NCBI GenBank assembly: GCA_964057225.1
Contig: OZ059898.1
Span: 15,229,267-15,293,266, forward strand
Direction: 5' to 3'
DNA: 64,000 bases
From: Auanema rhodensis
Taxonomy: Eukaryota > Nematoda > Chromadorea > Rhabditida > Rhabditidae
Under the pieces are notes generated by a model, which saw nothing but the letters and a program-made list of their open reading frames with translations, was not told the DNA's origin and did not search any database. Each line of letters starts with the position of its first letter. Positions within the stretch are counted from its first letter, which is position 1. This document shows positions 13,634-25,033 of the stretch, in pieces. A program made the position numbers and the translations under genes.

Positions 13634-14672
13634 TTAGTTGTTGAAATCAGCGCCAGCTCCGAATCCTCCGGCAACTGGGGCGACTTTGCCCAATAATTCA
13701 AGCTGGGAATCAATCATCTGAAATACAGTAATGTAACATTTCTAAGCCAAATGGCAAATTCACTTGAAGAAGCTCTTGGGGAGATGGAACACGGCCAGAT
13801 TCAAGCTTGCTCCATACTTGCTCATCACCAAGGTAAATTTCAAATGCTCCAGTTGACATGAGAGAACCTTCAATCATATTAGAGAGCAGGAAAGTCATCA
13901 TACAAGCTGATAGCTAAAAATAAAGTTACATACTCTAAAAGGAAAATGGTATACTTACCTTGTTTTGTTGAGCCCAAGTAAATACATTAATATTTCTAAG
14001 GAATGGAATAGGGTTACTAGTTCCGGTGACGATGCAAAACAGCAAAATCATTTTTCCAATGTTGATAGCCTAAATAAAATTTTGATGGCAGAATCTAAAG
14101 TGTTTGATACCTGAGCAAGATAAGCCTTCCATGGTGCAGGTGGATAGTTTGTTCCTTCAATATTCATTTCAGGATATTTCTCTTTGATAAATTGAGAGTA
14201 TTGTTCGAAGGCATTTTTGTATCCACATGAAACACTAAAAAAATAGATAAATCAAGACGAACTACAGAAAAAATACCAATAAATGAAGCGAGTGGTTGGC
14301 AAATCTTTAACTAGAATAGGTTTTGGTTTGGTGAATCCAGATTGTTCCCGAACCTCGACATGATCTTCTTCAGTTCCTTCGCTTAACATATTCAAATTAA
14401 ATATCATAATAAACTATAAATGAAACCTGAAAGTATTGTCCTCCTTCTCGTCTCCAAATTCGTTCTTGAAGTCATCATGCTCGTCTTCGTTGTGTTCATG
14501 AGCTGGAACTGTATGAATAGCATTTTTAAAGTTAATTTTAGTAAAGGTTATATAGTGTCTATCTCTAGGAAAAAACAAATAAAACAGAATAAACGATACC
14601 TCTAACATAAATGTCGTGTACTGACAATAGGAAAACAAGTCCTAAGATGATATACCCTGTTCTTCCTATCAT
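13634..14672 (-). CDS. SELENOT: Selenoprotein T homologue (Cys form)
   Basis: SelT is a membrane-anchored thioredoxin-fold oxidoreductase of the ER. Joined exons give about 242 residues: an N-terminal hydrophobic signal/anchor (about residues 6-18), an acidic His/Asp/Glu-rich linker of about 50 residues, and then the redox motif CVSC followed by GYKNAFEQY. In vertebrates the last residue of this CxxU motif is selenocysteine; here the codon is TGT. A hydrophobic segment follows (KMILLFCIVTG), then the conserved SNMIEGSLMSTGAFEIYLGD and VWSKLESGRVPSPQELLQ blocks. The first Cys codon of CVSC is itself split by an intron (TG/T). The protein ends in a Gly/Ala-rich tail. It is divergently arranged with mig-2, and a TATA/CRE/CCAAT cluster lies about 220-260 bases upstream of the ATG. 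Confidence 0.94.
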
Positions 14673-15296
14673 TTAGATTTTTTTGAAGAATAGATTTAAA
14701 CCTTGAATGGAAAATAATCATGGGTTATTGAGAATGAATAATAATAATAAATAATTAAATTAAGCACTAAGCAAAGAGAGAAAAAAAAGAAAAAATGTTG
14801 AGATATAAATTTTAAGTTAATCAAATAAGTTCAACGAACATTTCAAATTACAGCCACTTTGTACGCTGTTTACAGTCTGTTACACCGTCTGCGTCTCTTT
14901 TATATACAAGATCACAGTGACGTCAGCCCCGATTGGAAATCCGACTGTTGCTATTCCATATGTACTGTTATGTAGTTTTTGAATAATTTAGCTTTGTTTG
15001 TTTATTCTGTATAAAGTTTATATATTTAATGAAGCATTAATTAATTTTGAAATTAGCTTCCGAAAATATAACATCTATGTACAAACAATGTGAACATATG
15101 AGTCATTACATTCGTCCACAATGACGAAACATAGTCTACATATTTATTCCTTCTTGTGCTGTATAGCTTGCTCTGTATGGTGTTCTCACTTCATTAAACT
15201 ATCTGGTTTTTTTATTTGTTTCTCATATTTCATTTTTCTATTCTCAGTGTTGCTTTGTTGTTTGCTTGGATAACTTTAAAGTGCAGTTGTTTTCAG
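14673..15296. promoter_or_regulatory. Divergent SelT / mig-2 promoter
   Basis: Between the two outward genes, the minus strand reads CCAAT (14932-14936), a perfect palindromic TGACGTCA (14918-14925), then TATATAAAAG (14897-14906), in the order of a classical upstream-to-TATA promoter pointing to SelT. The + side runs into a pyrimidine-rich stretch ending in TTTTCAG directly before the mig-2 ATG. Use of these elements is inferred from spacing and order only. Confidence 0.6.
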
Positions 15297-16267
15297 ATGT
15301 CCTCACCGTCTCGTCAAATCAAGTGCGTTGTTGTTGGAGATGGTACTGTGGGTAAAACCTGCATGCTCATCTCTCATACCACAGATTCATTTCCAGTAAA
15401 CTATGTACCAACTGTGTAAGTTGTATATTTTTATTTTTTAGCATGATTAAGTTAAATATTGGTTTTAAGGTTCGATAACTATTCCGCTCAGATGACAGTT
15501 GATGGACAAACTGTGAACCTCGGATTATGGGATACAGCGGGACAGGTATTAATTTTATTCAATTTTTATAATGTATTCTGGCATTTTTACGCATCAGTAA
15601 TCGTAATTATTTACATTGCGGATAATTATCCTTTTCTCATACTAATTTTGATTTCAATCAAATCACATAAAGTATAACTGTTTCTATTTATAATTATTAT
15701 TTCAAATTTCTGTTGAAACTTCGCCTTTTTTTAGGAGGACTACGATCGACTTCGTCCATTAAGTTATCCACAAACAGATGTGTTTGTTCTTTGTTTTTCC
15801 GTTATTTCTCCAGTATCTTTCGACAACGTTGCCACTAAATGGATTCCAGAAATTAGACAACATTGTCCAGATGCACCTATTATCTTAGTTGGTGGGAATA
15901 GCATGTTTTTAAAAGTTTAATCAATATTATCTATTTTAGGAACTAAGCTTGATTTAAGAGATGATGCTGTTGCTAAAGCATCTTCCGGTGAGGTAAGCAG
16001 TGTTCTATGATGTTCCTCTTATTTTGTTTTATTATGTTTTAGGATAGAGCACCAATTGTTAAAGGACAAGGGCAAAAATGCGCACAAAAAATCAAAGCCG
16101 TAAAATATCTAGAATGTTCTGCTTTAACGCAACAAGGACTGAAACAAGTATTGCTGTTTTAACATGTTTCGTGCTCATAGTGTATGTTTCAGGTATTTGA
16201 AGAAGCAGTTCGAGCTGTGATACATCCCAAGCCTCTTAAGAAGAAAAAGAAATGTACTATTTTGTAA
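15297..16267 (+). CDS. mig-2: MIG-2 / RhoG-like Rac-family GTPase
   Basis: MIG-2 is a Rac-type small GTPase that directs cell and axon migration by controlling actin at the plasma membrane. About 194 residues come from six short exons. Visible motifs are the P-loop GDGTVGKT (14-21), switch I with [26 protein letters not shown] of switch II, the TKLD base motif (about 119-122), the CSAL motif, and a polybasic KKKKK stretch before the CAAX box CTIL (geranylgeranyl type because of the final Leu). The MSSPSRQIK start and the extra residues in the insert region match nematode MIG-2 better than CED-10/Rac1. The usual Tyr of the ISYTT motif is His here (residue 27). The acceptor TTTTCAG abuts the ATG, so the mature mRNA would have no 5' UTR apart from a spliced leader. 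Confidence 0.96.
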
Positions 16268-19200
16268 AAAAAGGTTTCTAAAATCATTGCAATATTCTCG
16301 TGTAAAATAGTATGTTACCTAATTTTGCCTTATTCAGCATTAATTGCCTTACATTTTGTTATGCTCCAAGCGAGTTTCGATTAATAATGTTCACTTCAAG
16401 GTAAAATCCGTCATAATTTGGATCATAGTTCGTTGATTTTCGCTGATCCCATGATTGCTTTCTCTTTCTCCCCAATTTTTTTACTTTCCATAAGTTACTG
16501 ATGTTTTCTTTACAATTTTTGTTGCGTGCCATTTGTTCGAAAGATTCTTACAAGAATCTCCTCTGCTTGTCGTTTACTGAGTTTAATTAATTCACTCTGG
16601 CCAATTTGCTTGTTTTAAAAATGTCACAGCTAAGCTGTGACTTTCAGTTTGTATGATGCGCAATCTAGGTATATATTGTCTATATTTGAACATTTATATG
16701 TGCCTCGATCTACAGCGGCTGTTTTTAACATAAATCATGAATCATTAATGTTTCTAAAGTTTCAAACCTATTTTCTAAACATTAATCACCAGAAGAAAGT
16801 GAAGGAACAAGCAATTCCTTGTTGGGTCGTATAGTTTGTATAACCGCAACTCCTGTATTTCTTGTTGTGGACTGCTAGGACCGTACAAACCAAAGGTCAC
16901 TGTTATAGATTTTGTAAGATAAGACGATCTAAACAAGAATAGCAAGCGAGACCATCTCAGATCATCTGGTGGCCAAATACATTTTTATTTTAATGATTTG
17001 AATTCAAAAAGGACGTATGAAATGTTTGTTTTAAATGCAACAGGTGGTTTGTGGGCTGATTGAACTATGATATTTCCAGACGATGATTCATCCTGCTCAA
17101 CAAATAAAGATGGAGAAAAATAGTTTTATGTGTCAATTAAATTTGGAATATTAAGTTGAAAAAAACTTTTTTTTAAAAGAATTTTTCATAAATTAAGGTT
17201 AAATCTAATACATGAGTTGTATTGTTATCATAATAAGATATGTGGATATAACATAAAATATTTTCTTTGAAGAGAAATAAGGACAAATTTTGAGAAACGA
17301 GTATTAATCCTGAATTCAAGTACCAAATTGAAATAGAGAATTTTTTTTTATGTAATAAAAAAATTATTATTTTATTAAAAAATGTGGACTCTATTAATAA
17401 ATTCAATAAATTTTAAAATATTCAACATTTTTGAAAAAAACTTGAAATTCTGGTTTTGAGCTAAGTTTTGAGCTTTTCAAGTAGTTTAGATTATAGATAA
17501 TAATTTCAAGATATTGCAAGAATATAGCTTTATATTCTAAAAAATTATTTTGTTTAGGAAAATGGAAAGAAATGGTTATTGGAGTTAACCCAATATCATG
17601 CACTGTTATGTTAGTTGAACATGAATGTTAAAGCATTGTCGTCTTCACTGTAACTCGAAGCTCTTTCAGTTTCAGTTTTTTCCACAAATCTATTTTTTTT
17701 AATTTTGAAGTTTGTAGTTCAAACCGTAAGTGAATTAGAGACTTGAATCATAGATCATTTGCTGGTGTACAAGCTGTTAGCCTACTGAGTCAGCTTCGTT
17801 GTTCCATTTTCTTTGGGTAGTTGTGACTATGGTTTTCAGCATGAAGCTATATCATCAATGAGATGTCTGATATTCGGTCCAACTGTGACCAATGATCTGA
17901 TATTCAACTATACATCAACTTTTATTTGATAAATAGCCATTAAATTGGAATTATTTATTGAAGAACAGCACGTTTATAGAAGATATATTTTATTTTTTTT
18001 CTTATGAAACTTCCGCAAAATAAAATTAGAATGTTAAGCGAATACGTGAAGCTTACGTGGATTGTTACGTCGGCGTCATTTTCATCTTTTCATCACAATT
18101 ATAGTTATATTTAGAAAATGGAACGGTTGATATCTTCAAATAAAATAAGAAAAGAAGAGTATAAATAGTAAATCTAAAAGACATGTTTGGGTATTATTCA
18201 CAAGAACATCATGAAAATATTTATTTTTAATTATAAATTAATAAAATATTATTAATATATTAAATTTTATTATAATTAATGGTATTTTTAAAAATATTTT
18301 AATTTAAACTATATGCATATTCCTATTTATTTTAATTAGATCATCATATCTTAAACTTTGTATTGTTTTTTTTATAAAAAATGAATAATTTTAATATTTT
18401 TTTTTTAATTTCATCAAATCCAAGCTGGACGTTAAATTATATTTTTTCACATAATATCCACACAGAATGGAATTATAAATTTTGATCCAACATGCAGATA
18501 ATATGTTCCTATCTTGTTCTTTTCGACATCAGATGTTGATTTTCCAGTTTGACACGATTAATCTATTTATTAAGTTAAGTTCAGATTACCATCAATCTCT
18601 CAATCAATAAATGTATTATTATTTTATTTATTTTTTGAGTTACTATTTGATTTTAATTGAAAAAATATCTATCAATCAACATTTCCTTCTCTCTTCTCTG
18701 TTAATGTCCTCAAAAGATGTCACAATTGTTTTCATTTTACTTTGTATATGTCTCAATTTCAACTAAATCCAGTTATATTTGATCAAATAAATAAAAAGAA
18801 AAAAAAGAAAAGAAGAAAAAGCTTAATTGAGGATATAGATATTTACAGAACGTCAAACATCAATATATTATATGTTATTTTGTACGTCAAACACTTACCT
18901 TTTCGTAAAAATTTTGTTTGTTTCAAGATTTTCAACGTAAAAACTCATATTTATATTCAAAATTGTCTCTAATTTGTTTGTTATTTTACTGTTTTCTTTA
19001 TTCATTTTCTTTCTCTTTCTCTGTGTATCTCCCCCTCTGTTTTAAGCTTCACTTCCATTTTTTCTTGTTCGAGTTCAACATGATGCAACTTTACCAATTT
19101 CTTTGCATCCGTCCAAAAGACTATTTCACTGCTGACTATGTGAATTAGATGCCTAAAACCTAGTTCACTTAGCTGTTACTGAAGCTTTGTTCAGTCTTCA

Positions 19201-19977
19201 AAGTTCCTCAAAATGACATAATCGGACAAAACTTGAAATTCGAATTCTTTCTTATTTAGCTATTTTACTTTACTCTAATTCTATGTTTTGCTTCTAATTT
19301 TTTCAAATTCTTGACCATTCTCACTAAATATATTGAATCTCATACTCATTTTACGTAATTAAGTTAGCACAAAACATCTTTTTTCGATAAACAAATGAAC
19401 AAACATTTATTTGAACTTGTTTACATCCAACTTAAACTTGGCTATAAACTGATAAAATTGATCCGTTTATATTCCAAAAATCATTGCAATCAGGGTATAT
19501 AATACATGACCAATTACGGTAATAAATGAGTACATGAGTACTCAGATTAAACCAACTTTTCTGTTTTTTTCATCCATTCGCCCTCGGTATGTCGTTGTTT
19601 CTGAGGCATATCAGATCCATGAACAATATAATTCGCCGCTTTTACTTGATGAGTATTAGACGTTTTTTAAAGTTTTTATCTATTTTTATTTTATTTTTTA
19701 TAATAAATGTATTGAAGTTGCTAAGTTAATCAAACTACAGTTTCAAATATTTGTTGTTTTTATAATAAAAAACATCCGGTGAATAAGATGATTATAGTGG
19801 AACTGCTTTCTATCTTCCTCTTTCTTACCAAAGATCCTTTCTCATCATTTAATTTTTCCCTCTATATCTATATATTATGCTTATCTGTGTTTTTTCCACA
19901 CATACACACAGAAATAAGAGAACCCTCTTCTTTATCTGTGGTTATTTCTTATTCTCTCCAATCTACTCTTGCTATTA

Positions 19978-20019
<42 letters not shown>

Positions 20020-20545
20020 ATCTTTTGAATCTCCTTATGTACTAAGAACAGTGATATAAATTATTTTTCAATTCACATCATGAACACCAACTCGATTAGG
20101 TCCCCCCCCACCAATTCATTTGCCAGTGGCTATTTTATTGGCGGAAAATGTGTGATTACACACACTTTGTCTGTGTGGTCATTCTACAAGAGAAATCAGT
20201 GTTTTTTGGTATTGTTTATATGATTATCCTCATTAATATCCATAAGTCATTGATGTATTATATTCAAAAAAACTAATAAGAAGAAGAGCATTTAATGTTT
20301 GTTTTAAATATTTTATTGTTATGTACTTATATACTAATACTTTTATAAAATATGTTTGGTTTTGTTATTTCTTTTTTTTTTTACAATATAAAATGATTTA
20401 TTATTCTTTCTCATAATCTCTTTTTTACCTTTTTTCTTGCTTTTTCTACTTTCTTTTTTCATTTTTTTCTTATTCAAATATTTCTTTTCAGAAGAATTAT
20501 TTAGTCATATATCCTGTAGACGTATATTTCTACGTTGATTTCGTA
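16268..20545. other. Intergenic region between mig-2 and the SLC26 gene
   Basis: This 4.3 kb is AT-rich, especially 18190-18420, and holds mig-2's 3' UTR and presumably the SLC26 promoter. An ACGT-rich cluster is at about 18042-18080, a C-run at 20101-20109, and a CT tract at 19981-20016. The open frames present are short and low in complexity. I see no further gene. Confidence 0.55.
19981..20016. repeat. (TC)n microsatellite
   Basis: Pure TC dinucleotide repeat of 36 bases about 530 bases upstream of the SLC26 start codon. Confidence 0.95.
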
Positions 20546-22206
20546 ATGAATCAGGTAAGTCATTTCATTTCTATTCGTTAATCCCTTCTCCCCTCATCAA
20601 CTACTTCTTGTTCTAATTAATTTTTGTCAATCTTAGTCAGAATATGACGCGAAATTTGGGTTTAATCCTGAACCAAAAGCCTCACTGAAGTCAATTGTGC
20701 GAAAACAGAAGGCAAATCTATTCAATGACTTCTGTACTGTAAAAGGTTATTGAACTTTCACCATTATGTAATAAATTAGATTTTATAGGTTTAAGTGGCA
20801 TAATACAACGACGAATACCTGTAATACGATGGCTTGGTCGATATAAATTCAAAAAGAATGCTCTACAGGATGTACTAGCTGGAACTACTGTCGGCATCTA
20901 CAATATTCCACAAGGTATGTGCAAAAGAGCAAAACTATTTGCCGCCAGCAGGGGTCGAACCTGCGACCTTGGGCTTATTAGACCCACGCTCTAACCGACT
21001 GAGCTATGGCGGCTCATGGTGACAGGCATCTACCAGTTAGCTAACTGTTCGATAGCAATCTTGATGTTTAGGACTAGCATATTCTGTGTTAGCAACTCTT
21101 CCACCAGTTTATGGCTTGTACGCTTCGTTCTTCCCGCCACTTTTCTACTTCCTTTTCGGCTCATCACTCCACAGCTCCGTAGGTCAGTTCGCAGCACACT
21201 GACACGTCTAATGTCAGCATTTCTGCCACGCAAACTGGTCAAACGGCTTGCTCTTTTAACTTTGAAGATGTAGTTTCGAATGATAAGATAACTTTGGACA
21301 TTTTTCTGACGCAATATATGAGACTTTAGGGGTAGACGGCTCAAAAAATTTGTAATCAAGCGGGTGGATGATACGTTCGTTATCTGTTTTGATAAATAAT
21401 TGTGTATTTTATTCCGTTTTCACTTGAATTGAATGTAACTTTCTTATCAAATAGAGGAAGTTAGGGAGAATTTATAATTCATTTATAAAAGTTTTGAATG
21501 AGAAACATTGTAATTTCCTAATTGTTTCAGGCGTTTTCTCTCTAACATGTTTGATGGTAGGACATACTCGTTCAAATATCCTTCCTGATTTCGCTAATGG
21601 AACTACGGCCACAGAGTACAACGGTCAGTATAGCAAGCAGTATAATAACATTTCAATAAAATTGTCTTCTTTCTTTGATTTTAATTATTTTCAGGAATTC
21701 AAAACTTATCGCCGACGGATGTTGTAGTTGCTTTGGCCTTTGTTACAGGTGCTGTACAGGTTTGACTAAAACTATGTGATTGCTCTTAACTATATACTGT
21801 TTGCAGCTCTTTATGGCTATTCTTCATCTCGATTTTCTAACAAGCTATCTAAGTGATCCAGCAGTATCTGGGTTGAACTTTGGAGCAGCATGTCATGCGT
21901 TTGTAAGTCAAATGCCAGCAATATTCGGCATCAAAATACATTCATCAAAGAAATTCTTCTTCAAGCTTTTCTACGTAAGAATCTCAAGTACAAGAAAACA
22001 ATTTTTTCAAAAATAAATTTTTTCAGACATCTGAAACGATTGTAGAGAATCTGGGGCATCTGAACATTGCTACAACTGTAATATCACTGATCACGATCAT
22101 AATTCTTATAGCATCTAAGTCATATATAGAACCTCGAACAAGAAAATTGGGATTTCCATTTCCGACAGAACTGGTTGTGGTACGTATAACTGCTGTCCGT
22201 TAACAT

Positions 22207-22252
<46 letters not shown>

Positions 22253-24095
22253 GAAATGAAAATCATTATATTCATGATGATGATGTATGATTCAGATGAT
22301 TGTAGCTACAATATTCTCAGCTGTAATCGATATGTATGGAAAGTGGAATGTGAATATTATACATTTAGTTCCCTTAGGGTATCATCATAGAAAATTTAAA
22401 TAACTTAACAACAACAAACTTTCTTAAGAATGCCTGAGCCTGTTATGCCAAAGTTTGCTCTAATGCCATATTTGATTAAAGATGCGATCAGTATAGCGAT
22501 TGTAGCTTATGCTGTAACCGTATCGATGGGAAAATTAATGGGACGGAAACATAGATATACTATAGATACTAACCAGGTTAGCTTATTCAGAATCTTAAAA
22601 AGGAAATTCATAATGTCTTGAAGGAGTTACTAGCACTTGGATTGACTGGAGTTGCTTCTTCCTTCTTCTCCGTTTTTCCTACTTCTACATCACTATCTCG
22701 TACTCTGGTAAATGAAGAAAGTGGTGCCAAAACTCAGGTTTCAAGAGTATATTCGCTGAAATTCATGTAAAAAGCTTAATTTCAGGTTTCTGGCTTAGTT
22801 TCCTCATTCATTATCCTTAGTGTCATACTATTTCTTGGTCCATTACTTGAATCACTACCAATGTGTATACTTAGTTGTATCGTAGTTGTAGCTTTACGAT
22901 CACTTTTCCTTAAAATCACTGAAGTTCCTCGAATTTGGAAATTCTCAAAGTTGGATACTGTCATTTGGGTAACAACAGCTATAGCAACAATCTGCATGGA
23001 CATCATTGAAGGATTAGTTTGTGGAATGATTGTTGCCTTATTCCTTGTCATCATTCGAACTCAATGGTAAGAAGATTCTGAAGTATAGCTCATTCTATCA
23101 TGATTATAGGCCATCACTTGATACTTTGGGTGAAGTTAGTCCACGTGATTATCGAATAATCGATCGTTATACGGCTTCTAAAGCTCCTAATGCTACTGTA
23201 CTTCGTTTCGAAGCTCCTCTTATCTTTACTAACGTAGAAACTTTCAAGAGTGAAATTCGAAAAGCTGTCCAAGTTAATTCTTCCGGTTAGTTTTTCGAAG
23301 AAAAAGGTTTTCGTTCTTTTGTCTGAATAACAACCGTTTTTGGCGTTGGTTACAATTTGAAATACGTTTCTTCTCACGTAACACGTGGAATTTATACATA
23401 TTCCACGTATTACGTGAGAAGATACATACAACTAGCAGTTATTCTAATTAGCATACGTGAAATTATACGTGGAAATTCAAAAAAAGATGATAAATACCTG
23501 CTTATCATATAACAATTATGTATATTTAATATAATTATAGGATCACATCTTCCGGAAAAACAGTATATCAGTCGAGTTATCGTATTAGATTGTAGTTGTT
23601 GGGCTTACACAGATGCTATGGGTGTTGAAGCAGTTAAAGAAGTAAGTAGATATACATATAGTTAGATTAGTATATACATGTATGATCAGAAAATACTAAA
23701 ATTAGAAAAACAACCTTCATTAAGCGGATTTTCATGTTTTTCTTATTTTTTTTTCAGATTCATGATGAAATGCTCAATAACAATATTCTTCTCATGTTTG
23801 CTGACTTAAGAAGTTATGTTCGGATACAGTATGCTAAAGCAGGATTGTTCAGCACAATGAACGAAGATCAGGTTTAGATTGAACTTTTTTTTGTTTTTTT
23901 TTACCTTGAAAAGTTGAAAATCAAACTTGTTTTTGTTTTTTTTTTCGATAATATTTGAAATATTTGATCATTTTATTTCAGTTCTATCCATCTGTACATG
24001 AAGCTTTATTGGCAGCTGCTTCACACTATCTAGCTGAACCAAATAAATACCGTAAACCATCAGCTGCAGCAGCAGCACCCTTTAATCCAGTTTAA
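20546..24095 (+). CDS. SLC26 / SulP family anion transporter
   Basis: SLC26 proteins move sulfate, chloride, bicarbonate, oxalate and similar anions across membranes. About a dozen exons give roughly 656 residues. The cytoplasmic N-terminus is followed by the SulP signature region [20 protein letters not shown] (about 79-98) and then [13 protein letters not shown]. Multiple hydrophobic helices continue through [19 protein letters not shown] and the last membrane helices to about residue 489. A C-terminal STAS domain (about 510-640) shows [20 protein letters not shown], the usual STAS core strand and helix. The tail is Ala-rich and ends PFNPV. The start is the ATG of a very short first exon (MNQ). 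The intron after IPQ carries a tRNA gene on the other strand, and the intron after the exon ending at about 23285 carries a long hairpin. Substrate and orthology within SLC26 cannot be told. Confidence 0.95.
20940..21013 (-). tRNA. tRNA-Ile (anticodon AAT)
   Basis: On the minus strand a full cloverleaf can be drawn: acceptor GCCGCCA paired with TGGCGGC plus discriminator A, D-arm GCTC/GAGC, anticodon stem TGGGT/GCCCA with loop CTAATAA (anticodon AAT), and T-arm GCAGG-TTCGACC-CCTGC. The B box GGTTCGACC is intact, there is no intron and no encoded CCA, and a TTTT run a few bases downstream can end Pol III transcription. The gene lies antisense within an SLC26 intron (about 20916-21072). Confidence 0.97.
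22209..22246. repeat. (CT)n microsatellite inside an SLC26 intron
   Basis: A pure CT run of about 38 bases lies just after the donor site and gives the intron a pyrimidine block far from its acceptor. Confidence 0.93.
23370..23421. repeat. Near-perfect 22-bp inverted repeat in an SLC26 intron
   Basis: The left arm CTTCTCACGTAACACGTGGA (continuing AT) and the right arm at 23400-23421 are reverse complements at 21 of 22 positions, with an 8-base loop. In RNA of either strand this folds into a strong hairpin. Both arms contain ACGTG motifs that recur elsewhere in the window. Confidence 0.92.
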
Positions 24096-25033
24096 TCTTA
24101 CAACTTTAGCTTGCATTGATGTAAAAATTTAGTTCAAAATTTACTCAAAACCTAACCTATCGTAATGCTTGTAAATAGATTTGTGATTTGTAGTTATACG
24201 AACAAAAAAAACTAAAAAAACCAAAAAGAACTAACATAATCGCTAATTCTCATTATCAACTTTGCCAGCATGTTATGGCATCATTTTTAATTTGTATACT
24301 TGTATATAGAGACTTTTAAACTATTTTTTAAAAAAACTATACATATATTCAGATACTTTATATGTGATTTGTTCTCCACTTTATCAGATTCACGGGTTTT
24401 TTTTTCTATGAGAATATTTCTCGTGTTTCTTCTACTTTACTCCGCATTTTGTGAAACATTTTCTGGAATTTGTATTTGGTTATAAACATATATCTATATA
24501 ATTAATTTTATAAAACAAAAAACAAAAAGGAAAATAGAAATCTTTATTGCTTGTAATGAAAACGACAAAAAAAATGAACTAACAATCCAAAAGTAACTTC
24601 ATTAACAACTTGGATAAAGTTGCTTAAATTTCCTATTAAATAGCATAAATTACATATTTAATAGAAAATTTAATATATTATTTATTTATTTTTCAAAATC
24701 AAAATAATAAAAATAATAAAAATCAAAATAATAATAAAACACAAAGAAAATTTGGCGAATAAAGTGACATCATGCATTATTATCAAAGATTATTCGAAAA
24801 TTTGAAGATTAATACATACGGAAGTGAGATTGATGGACATGTCCAATTCATTCATTGAACCATGAAATGAGCTAAAATCTAATTGAAAAAGTCCAATAAG
24901 ACAGGATTTATCTAAGATTTTCCAGAAAAACTGCTTGTATTCATGGTAGCATCAGAAGACAAGAAAAGATAGGACGAGAAGAATATATGATTTGGACCGG
25001 CAAGAGCTGCAGAATTGAACATGTGACAGCTGA
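24096..25033. other. Convergent 3' intergenic region, SLC26 and SCHIP1
   Basis: About 940 bases of AT-rich DNA lie between two converging genes. It contains runs of AATAAA-like sequence on the + strand near 24720-24740. No coding sequence, RNA gene or notable repeat is visible. Confidence 0.55.

Noticed and set aside
21030-21359. 109-codon minus-strand open frame across the SLC26 exon
   Set aside because: It is the antisense of the exon encoding the SulP signature plus the next intron, and its product looks like nothing known.
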